A stretch of 64,000 nucleotides of DNA from Crinalium sp049646245 (GCA_049646245.1 JBARVL010000027.1:124001-188000), one strand, 5' to 3'; shown: positions 1 through 8,504, counted from the first letter of the stretch. The notes: generated from the sequence alone by a model not told the origin. Translations and numbers: made by a program.

Positions 1-6
1 ATAGGT

Positions 7-330
7 GTGGGGGGATTGTGGAATGCCATAACAGCATTTATGGGTAAGCAAACACTTAAGCAGATAGGAATTGCTTACTTGAAAGGGACTACAAAACAAA
101 TAGCTTTTAACATGGGAGTGAAATTAACTATCTCAGGAGTTTTAGCAACAGTGATGAGTTCACTTACCTATGGCGAAGCGTTGAAGAAAACATTGCAGGA
201 TAAGCAAAAAATACGTGAAGGGCAGACAGTAGATAAAGAAGAAACCCGAAAAAAGGTCAAGCCAATATTTTCACCTTTCGACGAAAATTTCTTCAACCCG
301 TTCTCACCTTTCAAGGTTACTTATAAGTAA
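7..330 (+). CDS. Hypothetical protein, possibly 5'-truncated by the window edge
   Basis: A 107-residue open frame beginning at a GTG seven bases into the window. The frame is also open to the left edge, so the true start may lie outside. The first half is rich in Gly, Ala, Ile and Val with possible short hydrophobic segments (about residues 35-55). The C-terminus has Phe-Pro repeats (FSPF, NPFSPF). No family is recognised. It ends 88 bases before the methyltransferase gene, and a sigma70-like -10 box lies between them, so the two are probably separate transcripts. Confidence 0.5.
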   Translation: MGGLWNAITAFMGKQTLKQIGIAYLKGTTKQIAFNMGVKLTISGVLATVMSSLTYGEALKKTLQDKQKIREGQTVDKEETRKKVKPIFSPFDENFFNPFSPFKVTYK

Positions 331-383
331 CGGTAGAAATGATTTAAGTAGCAAGGAAGCACCGATTACCACCGATAAAATAC

Positions 384-389
384 TATAAT
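384..389 (+). promoter_or_regulatory. Sigma70-like -10 box TATAAT upstream of the methyltransferase
   Basis: A perfect TATAAT in the gap before the gene starting at 419. No clear -35 hexamer is visible at 16-18 bases upstream. The predicted transcript would start near 396, giving a leader of about 23 bases. Confidence 0.5.
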
Positions 390-418
390 ATTTAGGCAAC
401 TTATATACCTAAGTAATT

Positions 419-2653
419 GTGGACAACCAGAACAATGATCTTTTAGTAAAAGTTACAGAGCTTCAAGATAAGTATCGCTCTCGTATGCGGCGATATAGGG
501 GGATGGTGGATGATTCGGAAATGGGTAAGCTCCCAGGACTACCGCCACCTATCCTCTCGCAGCATAACGGAAAGAAGATCAAACTAGAAGAAGGTTCTGC
601 GGCTGAAAGGCTACAAATCTTTAGAAACGCTGCGTCAACCAGTAGGCTGATAACGTTTTACGAACAACTGAATAATCAATGGGAAGAAACTCAGGACGCT
701 GAAAAGTTTGAACTCTTAATGTTGTTGCAACAAGTGTTGCAAGAAAAGGAATGGCTAGATTCACGTCCTGTAGAAGAATATGCCTATAAAATCCCAGAAA
801 CTACTTTTGTAGTACAGGAACCTGTACCGGAAATTATTGCAGTAGAAGTGGGAGATAGCTTTCCCGATAAAAGCCTTGAAGAGATTCAAGCGATCGCACA
901 CCAGCGAGGAATCAGAAAGAAGTATATTCACGACTTTTTAGGACAATCTGATTCCAATACAGACCTGTCCAGGCAAAACTGGGTAGATGCGATCGCAGCC
1001 TATGAGAAACATTACGGAGAAACAGCGATTGTTCTGTTTGAGCATATATCCGTTGGCGATATCCTTTGTCAGATAGCGCTTGATCGCACAACCCAAAAGA
1101 TAACGCCTAAAAAAGCGTTGGTCTTAGAGGTAATAGATACACCTCTCCCAGAGAAAGGAGATGGTGTTATTGGCAGAAAAATAGCAATGAAAGACGCGGG
1201 GCTTGATAGCGACGACGCTTCGGAAACTCCCGCGATCGCAATTACACCTGGTAAGCCCTCAAATGTTTGGCTGTGTCGCCAAGTGCGCCATATTGAACCG
1301 GACACACCAGTAGTTGAGCTAATCGAAGTAACTCCCCCCGAAGAAGTGCAAAAACCTTTAGAAGAGGTTATGGCAGTAGAGGTTATTGAGCCAGAAACTA
1401 TCTTGCCTGAACGCAGTTTTGAATTAATGGGAGGACTCAGCCGCTCAACCGAGGCGATTAGGGATAAAAGAATCTCAGCTAATCTATCGGCTGAATCTAT
1501 TCTGGAACAGTTGAGTGATGAAGAAATTCTCGCTAACCCAGAGGCGATTCAGGCGATCGCAGCCTACTCTGGCGTTGGAGGCACAGACCAGTCACATCTA
1601 AACAGTTACTATACCGAAGGCGATATTTGTCACTTCATGTGGCGCATGGTTCAGCGTATGGGCTATTCTGGTGGACTCGTTCTAGAACCAAGCTGCGGCA
1701 GCGGTAATTTCTTGTATCACGCCCCCAAAAGTTTTCTCGTACACGGGATTGAAATAGAGCCTACGCCAGCGAGAATTGCTCGATTGCTCTATGGTGATCG
1801 CCATGTAGTTGAACAACTACCATTTCAAGATTTTTACCCACGAGCAATACGGGCAACGCTCAAGAAAAATAAGTACGACTTAGTAATTGGGAACCCGCCC
1901 TATGGAGCTTTTGGAGTAACTGAAAACATTGCGACCAGCAATTTGCTATACGACGAAAGTAGTGGAAAACTGGAACAAATGATTATCCTGGCTTCCCTGA
2001 ATTTACTGACGGTCGGCGGATTACTGTGTATGGTCGTACCTCACACTGTAATCAGTGGTAAAGATCCTATTAGGATGAAATTTCGCGAAACAGTTCATGT
2101 CAAAGGGGGTAAGTTTTTAGGAGCCGTAAGACTGCCGAATACAGCACATAAGGCTGCTGGGACTTCAGTTATCACGGACATCATCTTCATCCTCAAAACT
2201 ACTTCTAGACCTAAATACAAACTCGATACCACCTTCCTAAAAGGAACCTATTTCGATCTCGATTGTGGCAACATCCTGGGGGAAGAAGGCGATCGCAAAG
2301 GCAGGGAAAAAGACTCTGTTGTTTACGACGTAGTGGGTAAATTAACCACGCAAAACCTACTGGAAGCCGAAAATCTTTCCAGTAAATTTCGCCCAGGACT
2401 CAGGGAAACAGCCCCGCCACCTTTCGCAGGCAGGAAAGTTAATCTAGGCGATAGAAGTTTCGAGTTCGAGGATTGCCAGTGGAGAGAAATCCACTTATCA
2501 AGCAAGCTTGATGTAGACTTTTCTGACTTAGGGTTGAACTCTGACCCACAGACTATCCCTGCGTTTATAGAAAAGGTTACAGACCCCTTCTACTTAACAA
2601 ATATAAGCGCAGAAGAAGCTTCAAAGGTTCTCGAATTGCTGAAAACAATGTAA
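419..2653 (+). CDS. N6-adenine DNA methyltransferase, DarB/Eco57I-like type
   Basis: A 744-residue protein with a clear class I methyltransferase core in its second half. The SAM-binding motif LEPSCGSGNFL sits near residue 425 and the catalytic NPPYG motif near residue 493, which mark N6-adenine (gamma-type) enzymes. A downstream stretch, VRLPNTAHKAAGTSVITDI, resembles the region after the methylase core in DarB-like methylase-helicase antirestriction proteins. No helicase follows, so this is a stand-alone or reduced form. The first 400 residues are acidic and low in recognisable motifs. The GTG start at 419 has only a weak ribosome site; internal ATGs near residues 23 and 30 are alternatives. 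Likely role: modification of phage DNA against host restriction. The target site cannot be read from sequence. Confidence 0.8.
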   Translation: MDNQNNDLLVKVTELQDKYRSRMRRYRGMVDDSEMGKLPGLPPPILSQHNGKKIKLEEGSAAERLQIFRNAASTSRLITFYEQLNNQWEETQDAEKFELLMLLQQVLQEKEWLDSRPVEEYAYKIPETTFVVQEPVPEIIAVEVGDSFPDKSLEEIQAIAHQRGIRKKYIHDFLGQSDSNTDLSRQNWVDAIAAYEKHYGETAIVLFEHISVGDILCQIALDRTTQKITPKKALVLEVIDTPLPEKGDGVIGRKIAMKDAGLDSDDASETPAIAITPGKPSNVWLCRQVRHIEPDTPVVELIEVTPPEEVQKPLEEVMAVEVIEPETILPERSFELMGGLSRSTEAIRDKRISANLSAESILEQLSDEEILANPEAIQAIAAYSGVGGTDQSHLNSYYTEGDICHFMWRMVQRMGYSGGLVLEPSCGSGNFLYHAPKSFLVHGIEIEPTPARIARLLYGDRHVVEQLPFQDFYPRAIRATLKKNKYDLVIGNPPYGAFGVTENIATSNLLYDESSGKLEQMIILASLNLLTVGGLLCMVVPHTVISGKDPIRMKFRETVHVKGGKFLGAVRLPNTAHKAAGTSVITDIIFILKTTSRPKYKLDTTFLKGTYFDLDCGNILGEEGDRKGREKDSVVYDVVGKLTTQNLLEAENLSSKFRPGLRETAPPPFAGRKVNLGDRSFEFEDCQWREIHLSSKLDVDFSDLGLNSDPQTIPAFIEKVTDPFYLTNISAEEASKVLELLKTM

Positions 2654-2710
2654 AACACGCAACTTTCTGTCTAAAAATACCTGTTTTTATCACCTTTTTT
2701 CTTAAGGAAT

Positions 2711-2750
2711 AGGTATTTGTACTACATTTTGTAGTATTTTGTGTTACAAT
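2711..2750 (+). promoter_or_regulatory. Class I phage promoter
   Basis: Contains GTACTACA at 2719-2726, a second partly similar element, and a TACAAT -10 box at 2745-2750. It belongs to a promoter family seen about 14 times in the first 29 kb (GTACTACA, about 8 bases, then TAYAATAGTAGTA). Confidence 0.65.
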
Positions 2751-2782
2751 AGAGAGGTAAGCAAAGAAAAGGTGTTACAGCA

Positions 2783-2917
2783 ATGGAAACCATCAAAAAA
2801 CTTCAAACCGTAGTCGCGATCGCAACTATTCAAGAGTACCAAGTACTCGGCTTCAAATTCGGAATATCCGAGTTAGTGGAGTGGTTCAGAATGCTTAATG
2901 AGTATGGGCCGTTTTAG
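2783..2917 (+). CDS. Small 44-residue hypothetical protein
   Basis: Begins at ATG 2783 about 33 bases after a class I -10 box. It encodes METIKKLQTVVAIATIQEYQ and then a segment ending FRMLNEYGPF. It is amphipathic rather than clearly membrane-spanning. The stop codon lies in the loop of an 11-bp hairpin (2899-2927), and a classic terminator follows at 2932. The promoter-gene-terminator unit is compact and complete, which supports a real gene despite the size. Function unknown; a host-takeover peptide is possible but is only an inference from promoter class. Confidence 0.6.
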   Translation: METIKKLQTVVAIATIQEYQVLGFKFGISELVEWFRMLNEYGPF

Positions 2918-2931
2918 CCCATACTCAAAAC

Positions 2932-2968
2932 AAAAAAGACTGTTGATAATAATCGGCAGTCTTTTTTT
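2932..2968 (+). terminator. Bidirectional rho-independent terminator
   Basis: Stem AAAAAAGACTG / CAGTCTTTTTTT with a 14-base loop. Preceded by a second hairpin at 2899-2927 that overlaps the stop codon of the 44-residue gene. Confidence 0.8.
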
Positions 2969-3004
2969 GTGCCTATTTTAAGATAAGGCTAACCACGAAA
3001 ATGC

Positions 3005-3051
3005 TATAATAGGTACTAAGGAGACGGGAAACCTATTCCCGTAAATAATTC
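3005..3051 (+). promoter_or_regulatory. Promoter and leader with a hairpin between Shine-Dalgarno and start codon
   Basis: TATAAT at 3005-3010. A strong Shine-Dalgarno AAGGAG is at 3018-3023, but the ATG is 28 bases away at 3052. Between them lies a perfect 7-bp hairpin, ACGGGAA (3024-3030) and TTCCCGT (3036-3042). If it folds, the effective SD-ATG spacing is 9 bases. This arrangement is known for phage T4 gene 38. Inference: start selection depends on the hairpin. Confidence 0.6.
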
Positions 3052-3309
3052 ATGAGTGAACAACTCAGCAATCAGCAGAAACCAAAATTGCCCGATCCTG
3101 TTTACAAGGTCGGGCTACGTAGGGGCGTATAGCTTCAACTAGGTTTCTACCTGCTGAATGATGGTAATTGGCTCTTGATAAATCCTTCGTCACCAGGAGG
3201 GGCTATTGTTTCCCCTGAAGGAGAAACAATAAGCTTCTGGGACGATGCGTTGTTTCGTACAACGCAAGCAGGATATAGCCCTGTTCACGTAGATTTTTAT
3301 CACAACTAA
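3052..3309 (+). CDS. Small protein with an in-frame amber codon (85 codons if read through)
   Basis: ATG at 3052 opens a 26-residue frame ending in TAG (3130-3132). The same frame then continues for 58 codons to TAA at 3307-3309. The part after TAG looks like real protein (LQLGFYLLNDGNWLLINPSS, then an acidic and aromatic C-terminus ending HVDFYHN) and is followed at once by a terminator at 3316. No good start codon with a ribosome site lies after the TAG. Options are amber readthrough using the CUA-anticodon tRNA at 29683, a nonsense-mutated pseudogene (for example CAG to TAG), or two separate peptides. The codon before the amber is GTA, as in the second amber gene at 46899. Function unknown. 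Confidence 0.6.
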
Positions 3310-3315
3310 ATTTTT

Positions 3316-3346
3316 AAAAGACCATCATTTCTGGTGGTCTTTTTTT
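3316..3346 (+). terminator. Rho-independent terminator
   Basis: AAAAGACCATC / GGTGGTCTTTTTTT hairpin directly after the amber-containing gene. Confidence 0.8.
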
Positions 3347-3428
3347 GTGACCAGTATTATAATTAGAATTCTTGAAAATGACGAAATTGAAAAATGATGC
3401 GGTAAAACATCGCCTTGTGAGTCAATAC

Positions 3429-3472
3429 CCAAAACAAAAACCCCTAGCGATTGCTAGGGGTTTTTGTTTTGG
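3429..3472 (-). terminator. Long palindromic terminator, near copy of the one at 28112
   Basis: A 44-base palindrome with stem CCAAAACAAAAACCCCTAGC and a three-base loop, placed at the 3' end of the minus-strand gene 3479-4063. A near-identical terminator serves the paralogous gene pair at 27.4-28.8 kb, so gene and terminator appear to have been duplicated together. Confidence 0.8.
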
Positions 3473-3478
3473 AGTAAT

Positions 3479-4063
3479 TTAGAACTCCGACACAAGGAGG
3501 TGGTATCTAGGCTGTGTGAGAAGCTTAAACACAAAATCCAGGTCTAGTGCGGCTCGAAACACATCCTCGATCTCTACGGAAGGGAAGTCAGCTACCGCAA
3601 AGGTAGCGCTGTCCTGTCCGCCTGGTAAACCACCAGGAACAAATCTTTGGTGGAACTTAAAGCAACTATATTTAGTTGCTTTAAAGCCTACTATCACATG
3701 AATGCACGAGAAATAAAAATCTATTTTGTCTCTCGTGAATGAATGATGAAAACGATATCCGAGTGCTGCTAAAGTAGTCGAATCAGAGGTGGTTAGCAGG
3801 GAAAGGAGAGTTTCAGCTTCTTTCTCTATTTCCTCAGTACGGCAGAAGTCGCCGTACTGTCCATCACTAAAGTCCTCGCGATACTCAAAAGTAATTCTTT
3901 CTTTTGGTTCCTCCTGCACATCGTCGATTTGCTCGTCGTCATCGTCATCTTCCCAGATTTTATTCTCAATTGAGGTTGAAACTGGAGACGGAGATGCGAT
4001 ACGCACAGGAAAAAGAGTATTGTTCAGGAAAGTTGTGGTCTTGTCTTTGATTCCAAATAACAT
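3479..4063 (-). CDS. MLFGIKD-family acidic protein, copy 1
   Basis: Member of a three-gene family in this window (also 27448-28035 and 28160-28798). All start MLFGIK(D/N) followed by TT-(F/I)-L-(N/D)-N, then a Pro-rich linker and a run of Asp (WEDDDDDE here), then a divergent C-terminal domain. The start at 4063 is chosen over an upstream frame extension because it matches the paralogs and has a GGTAAC-type site. It has a class I promoter and a long palindromic terminator of its own. The conserved N-terminus may be a targeting or processing tag; no function is known. Confidence 0.75.
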   Translation of the reverse strand: MLFGIKDKTTTFLNNTLFPVRIASPSPVSTSIENKIWEDDDDDEQIDDVQEEPKERITFEYREDFSDGQYGDFCRTEEIEKEAETLLSLLTTSDSTTLAALGYRFHHSFTRDKIDFYFSCIHVIVGFKATKYSCFKFHQRFVPGGLPGGQDSATFAVADFPSVEIEDVFRAALDLDFVFKLLTQPRYHLLVSEF

Positions 4064-4091
4064 GATGTTACCTTTTTCTACTTGTACTACT

Positions 4092-4112
4092 ATTATAGCA
4101 TATTTGTAGTAC
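4092..4112 (-). promoter_or_regulatory. Class I promoter for the gene starting at 4063
   Basis: On the minus strand: GTACTACA (4112-4105), then TATAAT (4097-4092), then TAGTAGTA. Confidence 0.65.
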
Positions 4113-4199
4113 ATCTGTAGGTATTTATGCTCTACTTCCTCGGTGAATTGTAACTACCTTGGGCTAAAGCCTCGTAATACTCGGCGATCGCGCCCCCCG

Positions 4200-4294
4200 T
4201 TTCCACTAAATCATATTCCCGTTTTAATTTAATACTTGTTATAGATCAAGAGTATTGATCTATATATAAGAGAAGGGGTATGATTTAGTAGAAA
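4200..4294. repeat. MITE-like nested inverted repeat
   Basis: The outer arms TTTCCACTAAATCATATTCCC (4200-4220) and GGGGTATGATTTAGTAGAAA (4275-4294) pair almost perfectly. Inside lies a second inverted repeat, TATAGATCA / TGATCTATA. No gene is present in 4115-4359. It could be a small non-autonomous mobile element, a structured RNA, or a cruciform site. A single copy is seen in this window. Confidence 0.45.
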
Positions 4295-4311
4295 TGACCC
4301 GTAAATAAAAA

Positions 4312-4339
4312 AAAAGACTTGATACCACTCAAGTCTTTT
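4312..4339. terminator. Bidirectional terminator
   Basis: AAAAGACTTG / CAAGTCTTTT with flanking A and T tracts, just before the gene at 4360. Confidence 0.7.
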
Positions 4340-4359
4340 ACCAAATCCTTATACTAACC

Positions 4360-5097
4360 ATGATACTAGATCCAGACTCAGAAATTCAACTAAAACTAAA
4401 TATTGACTTTAAACCCGCAACTCAGTCGGTCGAGTACATACTCACCCAGATGGGGCTACTAAACAATATTGCCTACTGTTTAGCTGTGAAATACGGGGCT
4501 GTAGTTAGAAAGGCTCAGGGAGGATGGGCGATCGCTACCGAGAAAATCCCAGATCTCCTCAAAGCCGTTAAGGATGGTACAGCAAGTGTTTCAATTCCTT
4601 GCACCTACTGGCAGACGTACTTGAAGAAATTTTGGCGAGGAGCTTGCAATTCCCTGCCTTTCATTAGGAAGATGCGCGATCGCTTTGTAGAATGCGGTAA
4701 TTTATTTAAATTTGACAAAGTTCAAGCTGGGACGACTCGCAAGCCACCAGAACTACAACAAGTAGATTTGTTTCGCATTTTATGGCTGTACAAAATATTT
4801 GAAGATGAGTTAATTAATAGGGGATACCAGATAGAAGACATTGGCTTTCACTCCTTTGAGGGCGAGGTGAAGGCGCACAAGGGAGCTTTCATGGTAGAAC
4901 TCTTCAAGGCAGTATTGAAAGCTTCCTATCGACGCATTGTTCGCCCCTCCGCCCTTCAACTTGAAGCTATATATCGACAAGTAGTGGAAAGCCTCGATCC
5001 TCATATATTGAACACCAGTCTTGAAAGCCTTATTGAAAAACTTTCGTTGCACCAACTTAACTCGCCTTGTATTAGTCAAGGCGAGTTGAATTACTGA
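4360..5097 (+). CDS. Hypothetical protein, 245 residues
   Basis: Encodes a mostly helical, basic protein. It starts at ATG 4360, 20 bases after a terminator. No ribosome site is obvious and no family is recognised. The middle (about residues 95-125) is rich in Arg and Lys. The last codons form an 11-bp hairpin (5060-5087) and overlap by seven bases the 3' end of the convergent gene 5091-6110, so this hairpin may end transcripts from both sides although it lacks a T tract. Confidence 0.65.
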   Translation: MILDPDSEIQLKLNIDFKPATQSVEYILTQMGLLNNIAYCLAVKYGAVVRKAQGGWAIATEKIPDLLKAVKDGTASVSIPCTYWQTYLKKFWRGACNSLPFIRKMRDRFVECGNLFKFDKVQAGTTRKPPELQQVDLFRILWLYKIFEDELINRGYQIEDIGFHSFEGEVKAHKGAFMVELFKAVLKASYRRIVRPSALQLEAIYRQVVESLDPHILNTSLESLIEKLSLHQLNSPCISQGELNY

Positions 5098-6110
5098 AAA
5101 AGATCTTCTAGTGTTTGCTTGTAGATGCTTGAAAACTGCGGAGATTCCATTGCTCGGTACACGGCATCAATATCAATGTCAGGAAGTCCAGCGAGCTTGC
5201 TTTTTAGGATAGGAACAATGTTGTCAATATCGTCAAGATCCCTCATAACAGGCATCGCAGCCGCAGAAACCTTTTGATGATTTTTTGCCCAGTTAGAAAG
5301 GTTGGACTTGGCAGGTTCTCCAGCTTTTTTCTCTGGCTTGGAGCTTTTCGGGGGCTTCTCACCTCTCGCGATCGCAGCCTTTTCAATATTCTTAGCCAAG
5401 TCCGCTCGGATTTTTTCTTGCCGTTCGTTAACAGCTTTTTGATTAGCTGCCCTTTGAGCCTCTGTTTTTTTCAGCCAACTTGAAACAGATGCAGACACGG
5501 CATCACCAATCTCTTTGTACTTAGCGTGACGACGCTCCCTCCTGGCTGCATTGTTTTTGCGGAACTCCGCAAGTGTTTCATCAATTGTTTTCAAGTCTTT
5601 ACCAGCAGATTTTTCGGCTAATGATTCCATAACAGACGCGGTAGCAGCCATTGTCAAGACAGCCGTATCCCCGACCAATCCTTTGATATGTTCACCAACT
5701 CTTTTTAGCCGAGTACTGGCAGCATCTTTTCCTAACACCTCTTTGGACAGATCTGAAGACTCTGCTTGCTTATTGAGTGATTGCAGCATCTTGCTAGTTG
5801 TTTTTTTGTTACTAAGAAGGATTGTCTTTTTTAGATCAGCCGCAAATTCTTGTCCTTCTGGCGAACTAAATTTAAGGTCGTTCAATGCCGATAAAATTTT
5901 CTTTTGGTAGTTTTCGGGAGTTTCTTCTTCTTTCGGTTCCTCTTCCTTTTTGCCTTGTCCAGCACCAAATTTTCCGTCTTCCGCCCTTTTTACCCAAGGA
6001 TTTTGTGCGTCCCACGCTCCTTTTGCCGATGGTGGAATTTTTCCGGCGGATATAGCTAGGGTTACTCCTAAAAGTTCTGCTTGACACAACAGGCTATCAG
6101 AATTGATCAT
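5091..6110 (-). CDS. Probable internal or structural phage protein with W-x-(K/R)-x-x-x-G-(K/R)-F motif
   Basis: A 339-residue, Lys/Glu/Ala-rich, mostly helical protein. Near residue 38 it carries NPWVKRAEDGKFGAG, a motif also found in 8505-9548 (WRDRTGRFAS) and in the ADP-ribosyltransferase 57719-59251 (WVERDSQGQFS). In each case a hydrophobic N-terminal helix precedes the motif and a long charged helical region follows. Such (K/R)-x-G-(K/R)-F motifs are common near the N-terminus of phage head-associated proteins. The gene sits in the tail-gene region. Role inferred as virion component; not proven. Confidence 0.65.
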   Translation of the reverse strand: MINSDSLLCQAELLGVTLAISAGKIPPSAKGAWDAQNPWVKRAEDGKFGAGQGKKEEEPKEEETPENYQKKILSALNDLKFSSPEGQEFAADLKKTILLSNKKTTSKMLQSLNKQAESSDLSKEVLGKDAASTRLKRVGEHIKGLVGDTAVLTMAATASVMESLAEKSAGKDLKTIDETLAEFRKNNAARRERRHAKYKEIGDAVSASVSSWLKKTEAQRAANQKAVNERQEKIRADLAKNIEKAAIARGEKPPKSSKPEKKAGEPAKSNLSNWAKNHQKVSAAAMPVMRDLDDIDNIVPILKSKLAGLPDIDIDAVYRAMESPQFSSIYKQTLEDLFQ

Positions 6111-6140
6111 AAATTTTAATAAGACTACTAAAAATAGTTT

Positions 6141-6170
6141 AACCCAACGTGTTGATCAACACGTTGGGTT
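6141..6170. repeat. GATC-centred palindrome copy 1, also a terminator
   Basis: AACGTGTTGATCAACACGTT at 6146-6165, extended to a 30-base perfect palindrome. Lies at the 3' end of the minus gene 6200-7420. One of nine copies in the window. Confidence 0.8.
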
Positions 6171-6199
6171 AAGTGCTTAAGAGCGGGTGCTAGATAATC

Positions 6200-7420
6200 T
6201 TAGAACGTATCTTCGGTATCGCCCGAATCAGTACGTTCCAATACCTCTGCATCTATTGTCTTAGTTGCAGATTTTGCTGCGATCGCGTGTAAGCGATCGC
6301 AGACAGCAGTGTAAATCACTTCCAGGTCTTTTAGTGCAAAAGCGTTGAGATCGACAACCTCTGCTTGAGGCTTAATGCCTCCCTGTTCTTCTTCTACCTT
6401 CCAAGCGTTGATAATAGCGCCTCTGATAGTATGCTCAACCTTTTTGTTAAGGTCTTTGCCCCATTGGGTTAACTCGTCAGCATCCATTGCTCCCAGGTTG
6501 GGAAGCAGTTGATCTACACTTGTTAGTTCAGATAACTTTGAGGTCAGGTAGATGATGCGATCGCAAAACCTTTTCCTTGTTTCAGGACTCATTTCCTGAA
6601 TCTCTTGCTGAATAGGTTTAGGGCTAAAAGAGGTTCCGACTCGTGCGGCAGGCAGGGCTGGGGAGCGAGTTGGCAGATACAGTTGCTTGTTCTCCGATTG
6701 CTCAATTAACAGTTCTAGTGGGTTTACTGCATGAGGGTACAGCACTACCTCCCAATGAAAGCTTTCTCCTCTCATGCCATGCTTTGCTTCCTTTGTTCCT
6801 GGGGCGAACATCGGAATTCCCATGCGAGACTTAACCCGCTCTAAGACAAAAGGCAAATCTCTCAGCCTTTCTGGTCGTCCATACTCAACAGCTTTTTTTT
6901 CCCAGTCGTGGAGTACCTTGGAGATGTTTCGGATCTCATTATCCGAATGAGTTTCTAGAACAACTGGCCCCATTTGAAAGCCTTGTAGTAAGCTATTTCC
7001 TTCTAACGTCCTAATGTAAAAGTACAGCTTGCCTGTCGGCTTGCAATTACAATTCGGTTTCTGGCATGGCATCGGCTCATTGCTATATCTACTGCTATCA
7101 GGCGGTAGATATAAGACGATATTACGTCCGTCGCATTTGCGTCTCAGCCAACGGCTCTTACTGCTTTTTGCATATTCTAAATTCCAAGATTCAAAGACTT
7201 CCTCTTGCGTTTCGCCAGACAAAACTATATTGATCTTTTGGGGTTTTTCCCCGTATTCCGCTAAGAACGTTTCTATCAGATAGGATTGTTCTGAAGTAAA
7301 CCGAAACCAGTCTAAATTTTTTAAACCTTCGTTTTGGGGAGCGCCTTTGCGGAGCTTCCCGATAAATTTAGGACGGGAATACTCTAGCGACTCACTATCG
7401 GTCTTTCCATAAATAGGCAT
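6200..7420 (-). CDS. Putative Gp3-like / recombination directionality factor-like protein
   Basis: A 406-residue protein. The N-terminus, with FIGKLRKGAPQ and then NLDWFRFTSE, followed by a Cys cluster (PCQKPNCNCKPTG near residue 118) and a segment DLPFVLERVKSRMGIPMFAP, resembles the Gp3-like family seen in phages and cyanobacteria that is often annotated as recombination directionality factor-like. The C-terminal third is a charged helical region. An AATGATATAC-type motif lies upstream at about 7440-7455. The family call is from recall of its pattern and is moderate; the biochemical role in this family is itself uncertain. Confidence 0.55.
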   Translation of the reverse strand: MPIYGKTDSESLEYSRPKFIGKLRKGAPQNEGLKNLDWFRFTSEQSYLIETFLAEYGEKPQKINIVLSGETQEEVFESWNLEYAKSSKSRWLRRKCDGRNIVLYLPPDSSRYSNEPMPCQKPNCNCKPTGKLYFYIRTLEGNSLLQGFQMGPVVLETHSDNEIRNISKVLHDWEKKAVEYGRPERLRDLPFVLERVKSRMGIPMFAPGTKEAKHGMRGESFHWEVVLYPHAVNPLELLIEQSENKQLYLPTRSPALPAARVGTSFSPKPIQQEIQEMSPETRKRFCDRIIYLTSKLSELTSVDQLLPNLGAMDADELTQWGKDLNKKVEHTIRGAIINAWKVEEEQGGIKPQAEVVDLNAFALKDLEVIYTAVCDRLHAIAAKSATKTIDAEVLERTDSGDTEDTF

Positions 7421-7475
7421 AGTAGTACCGTGAAAGTACTACTATGATATACCAAATATTTGCTCCTTGCTGGAC

Positions 7476-8393
7476 TCAAGACTTGAACAGCTTTTTAGTA
7501 GCTTCGCTTTTAAGACATTCACGAACAGAGGAAACATATTTGTGGTCAAGCACGTAGATATGAAGTTCCTCCTTACGTTTGTAGACTTTAAATTTATCGT
7601 TAGGGCAAGCAGAATCGAGTAATTTAATTATTTCTTTATGAACATCTTCTTTTGGACGCACAATAAAAAAGTGTTTCGCTTGCTTCTTGATTTTGCTAAC
7701 CCGTTCGTGATAACGACCAGCAGTACTCAATCCCTTGTTAGAGCGGGAGTACCTGTTTTGGCATTCGTTTAGTTTTTGCCTGCGATGCGCTCGTTTGATA
7801 GGGTCGGCATTGGTTTTCCCCAGGATAGGCTTCATTCGGTGGCGATTGCACAAGCCTTTGCTGTATTCAGGATCTATACGAATCAACGGGTTGCACAGCA
7901 AATCCTCGTTTAACATTGATGCCGGATCTTCTTCTGGCATAGTTTCCTTGATATGGCTCACAATTTTAGCCAATATAGTGTCGCGGGAAGTATGCCTAGA
8001 AGAAAGCTGTGCTGAGTTAAGTTGTTCCAGAATATAGCTAACCACACTTTGGAGTGACCGCATTCGGTTCCAAGCAATCCGGTCTTTTCGCATAAGCAGG
8101 TCATCTTGAATCCGCAAGGCTGTTTTGCGAAGTACCGAATTAGGCGCTGCGGTAGCTACGATGGTGGACGCAGGATTTTGTAGTAGTAGCAAAGCTTCCG
8201 TTAAGCATTCTTTGCAGGGCAACTTACCTCGCCTGACTTCAGTTCTAAGGATGTAGTTGACGTTCGTTGTAGAAAGTTCAAAAATAGCCGCTAGTGTTCT
8301 AACACTCCTGCGTCCGCCTTGGTAGGCTTCAATAATATCTCGGTTTCTGGTGTCAATAGATCCGAGGCTGGTTTCAGGGCTTGGATTACTCAT
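7476..8393 (-). CDS. Helix-turn-helix DNA-binding protein, uncharacterised
   Basis: The start at 8393 (MSNPSPETSLGS) is preferred to the longer frame because the AT-rich promoter motif (TAGTGTATCA) lies just upstream of it. Residues 15-45 (DIIEAYQGGRRSVRTLAAIF followed by ELSTTNVNYIL) look like a helix-turn-helix of the sigma-region-4 or resolvase type. The middle has basic clusters (RAHRRQKLNECQNRY). The C-terminus is a small mixed alpha/beta region. It might be a phage transcription factor recognising one of the two promoter classes, but that is conjecture. Confidence 0.6.
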   Translation of the reverse strand: MSNPSPETSLGSIDTRNRDIIEAYQGGRRSVRTLAAIFELSTTNVNYILRTEVRRGKLPCKECLTEALLLLQNPASTIVATAAPNSVLRKTALRIQDDLLMRKDRIAWNRMRSLQSVVSYILEQLNSAQLSSRHTSRDTILAKIVSHIKETMPEEDPASMLNEDLLCNPLIRIDPEYSKGLCNRHRMKPILGKTNADPIKRAHRRQKLNECQNRYSRSNKGLSTAGRYHERVSKIKKQAKHFFIVRPKEDVHKEIIKLLDSACPNDKFKVYKRKEELHIYVLDHKYVSSVRECLKSEATKKLFKS

Positions 8394-8504
8394 AAAAAAT
8401 AGTTGATACACTATATTCCAGCATATCAACTCATATTGAAGTTTAATTTTGATTTGGAGGGTGTGGAAGCCGTACAAGTAGTCCCTAGACTAGGATTATT
8501 GCTT

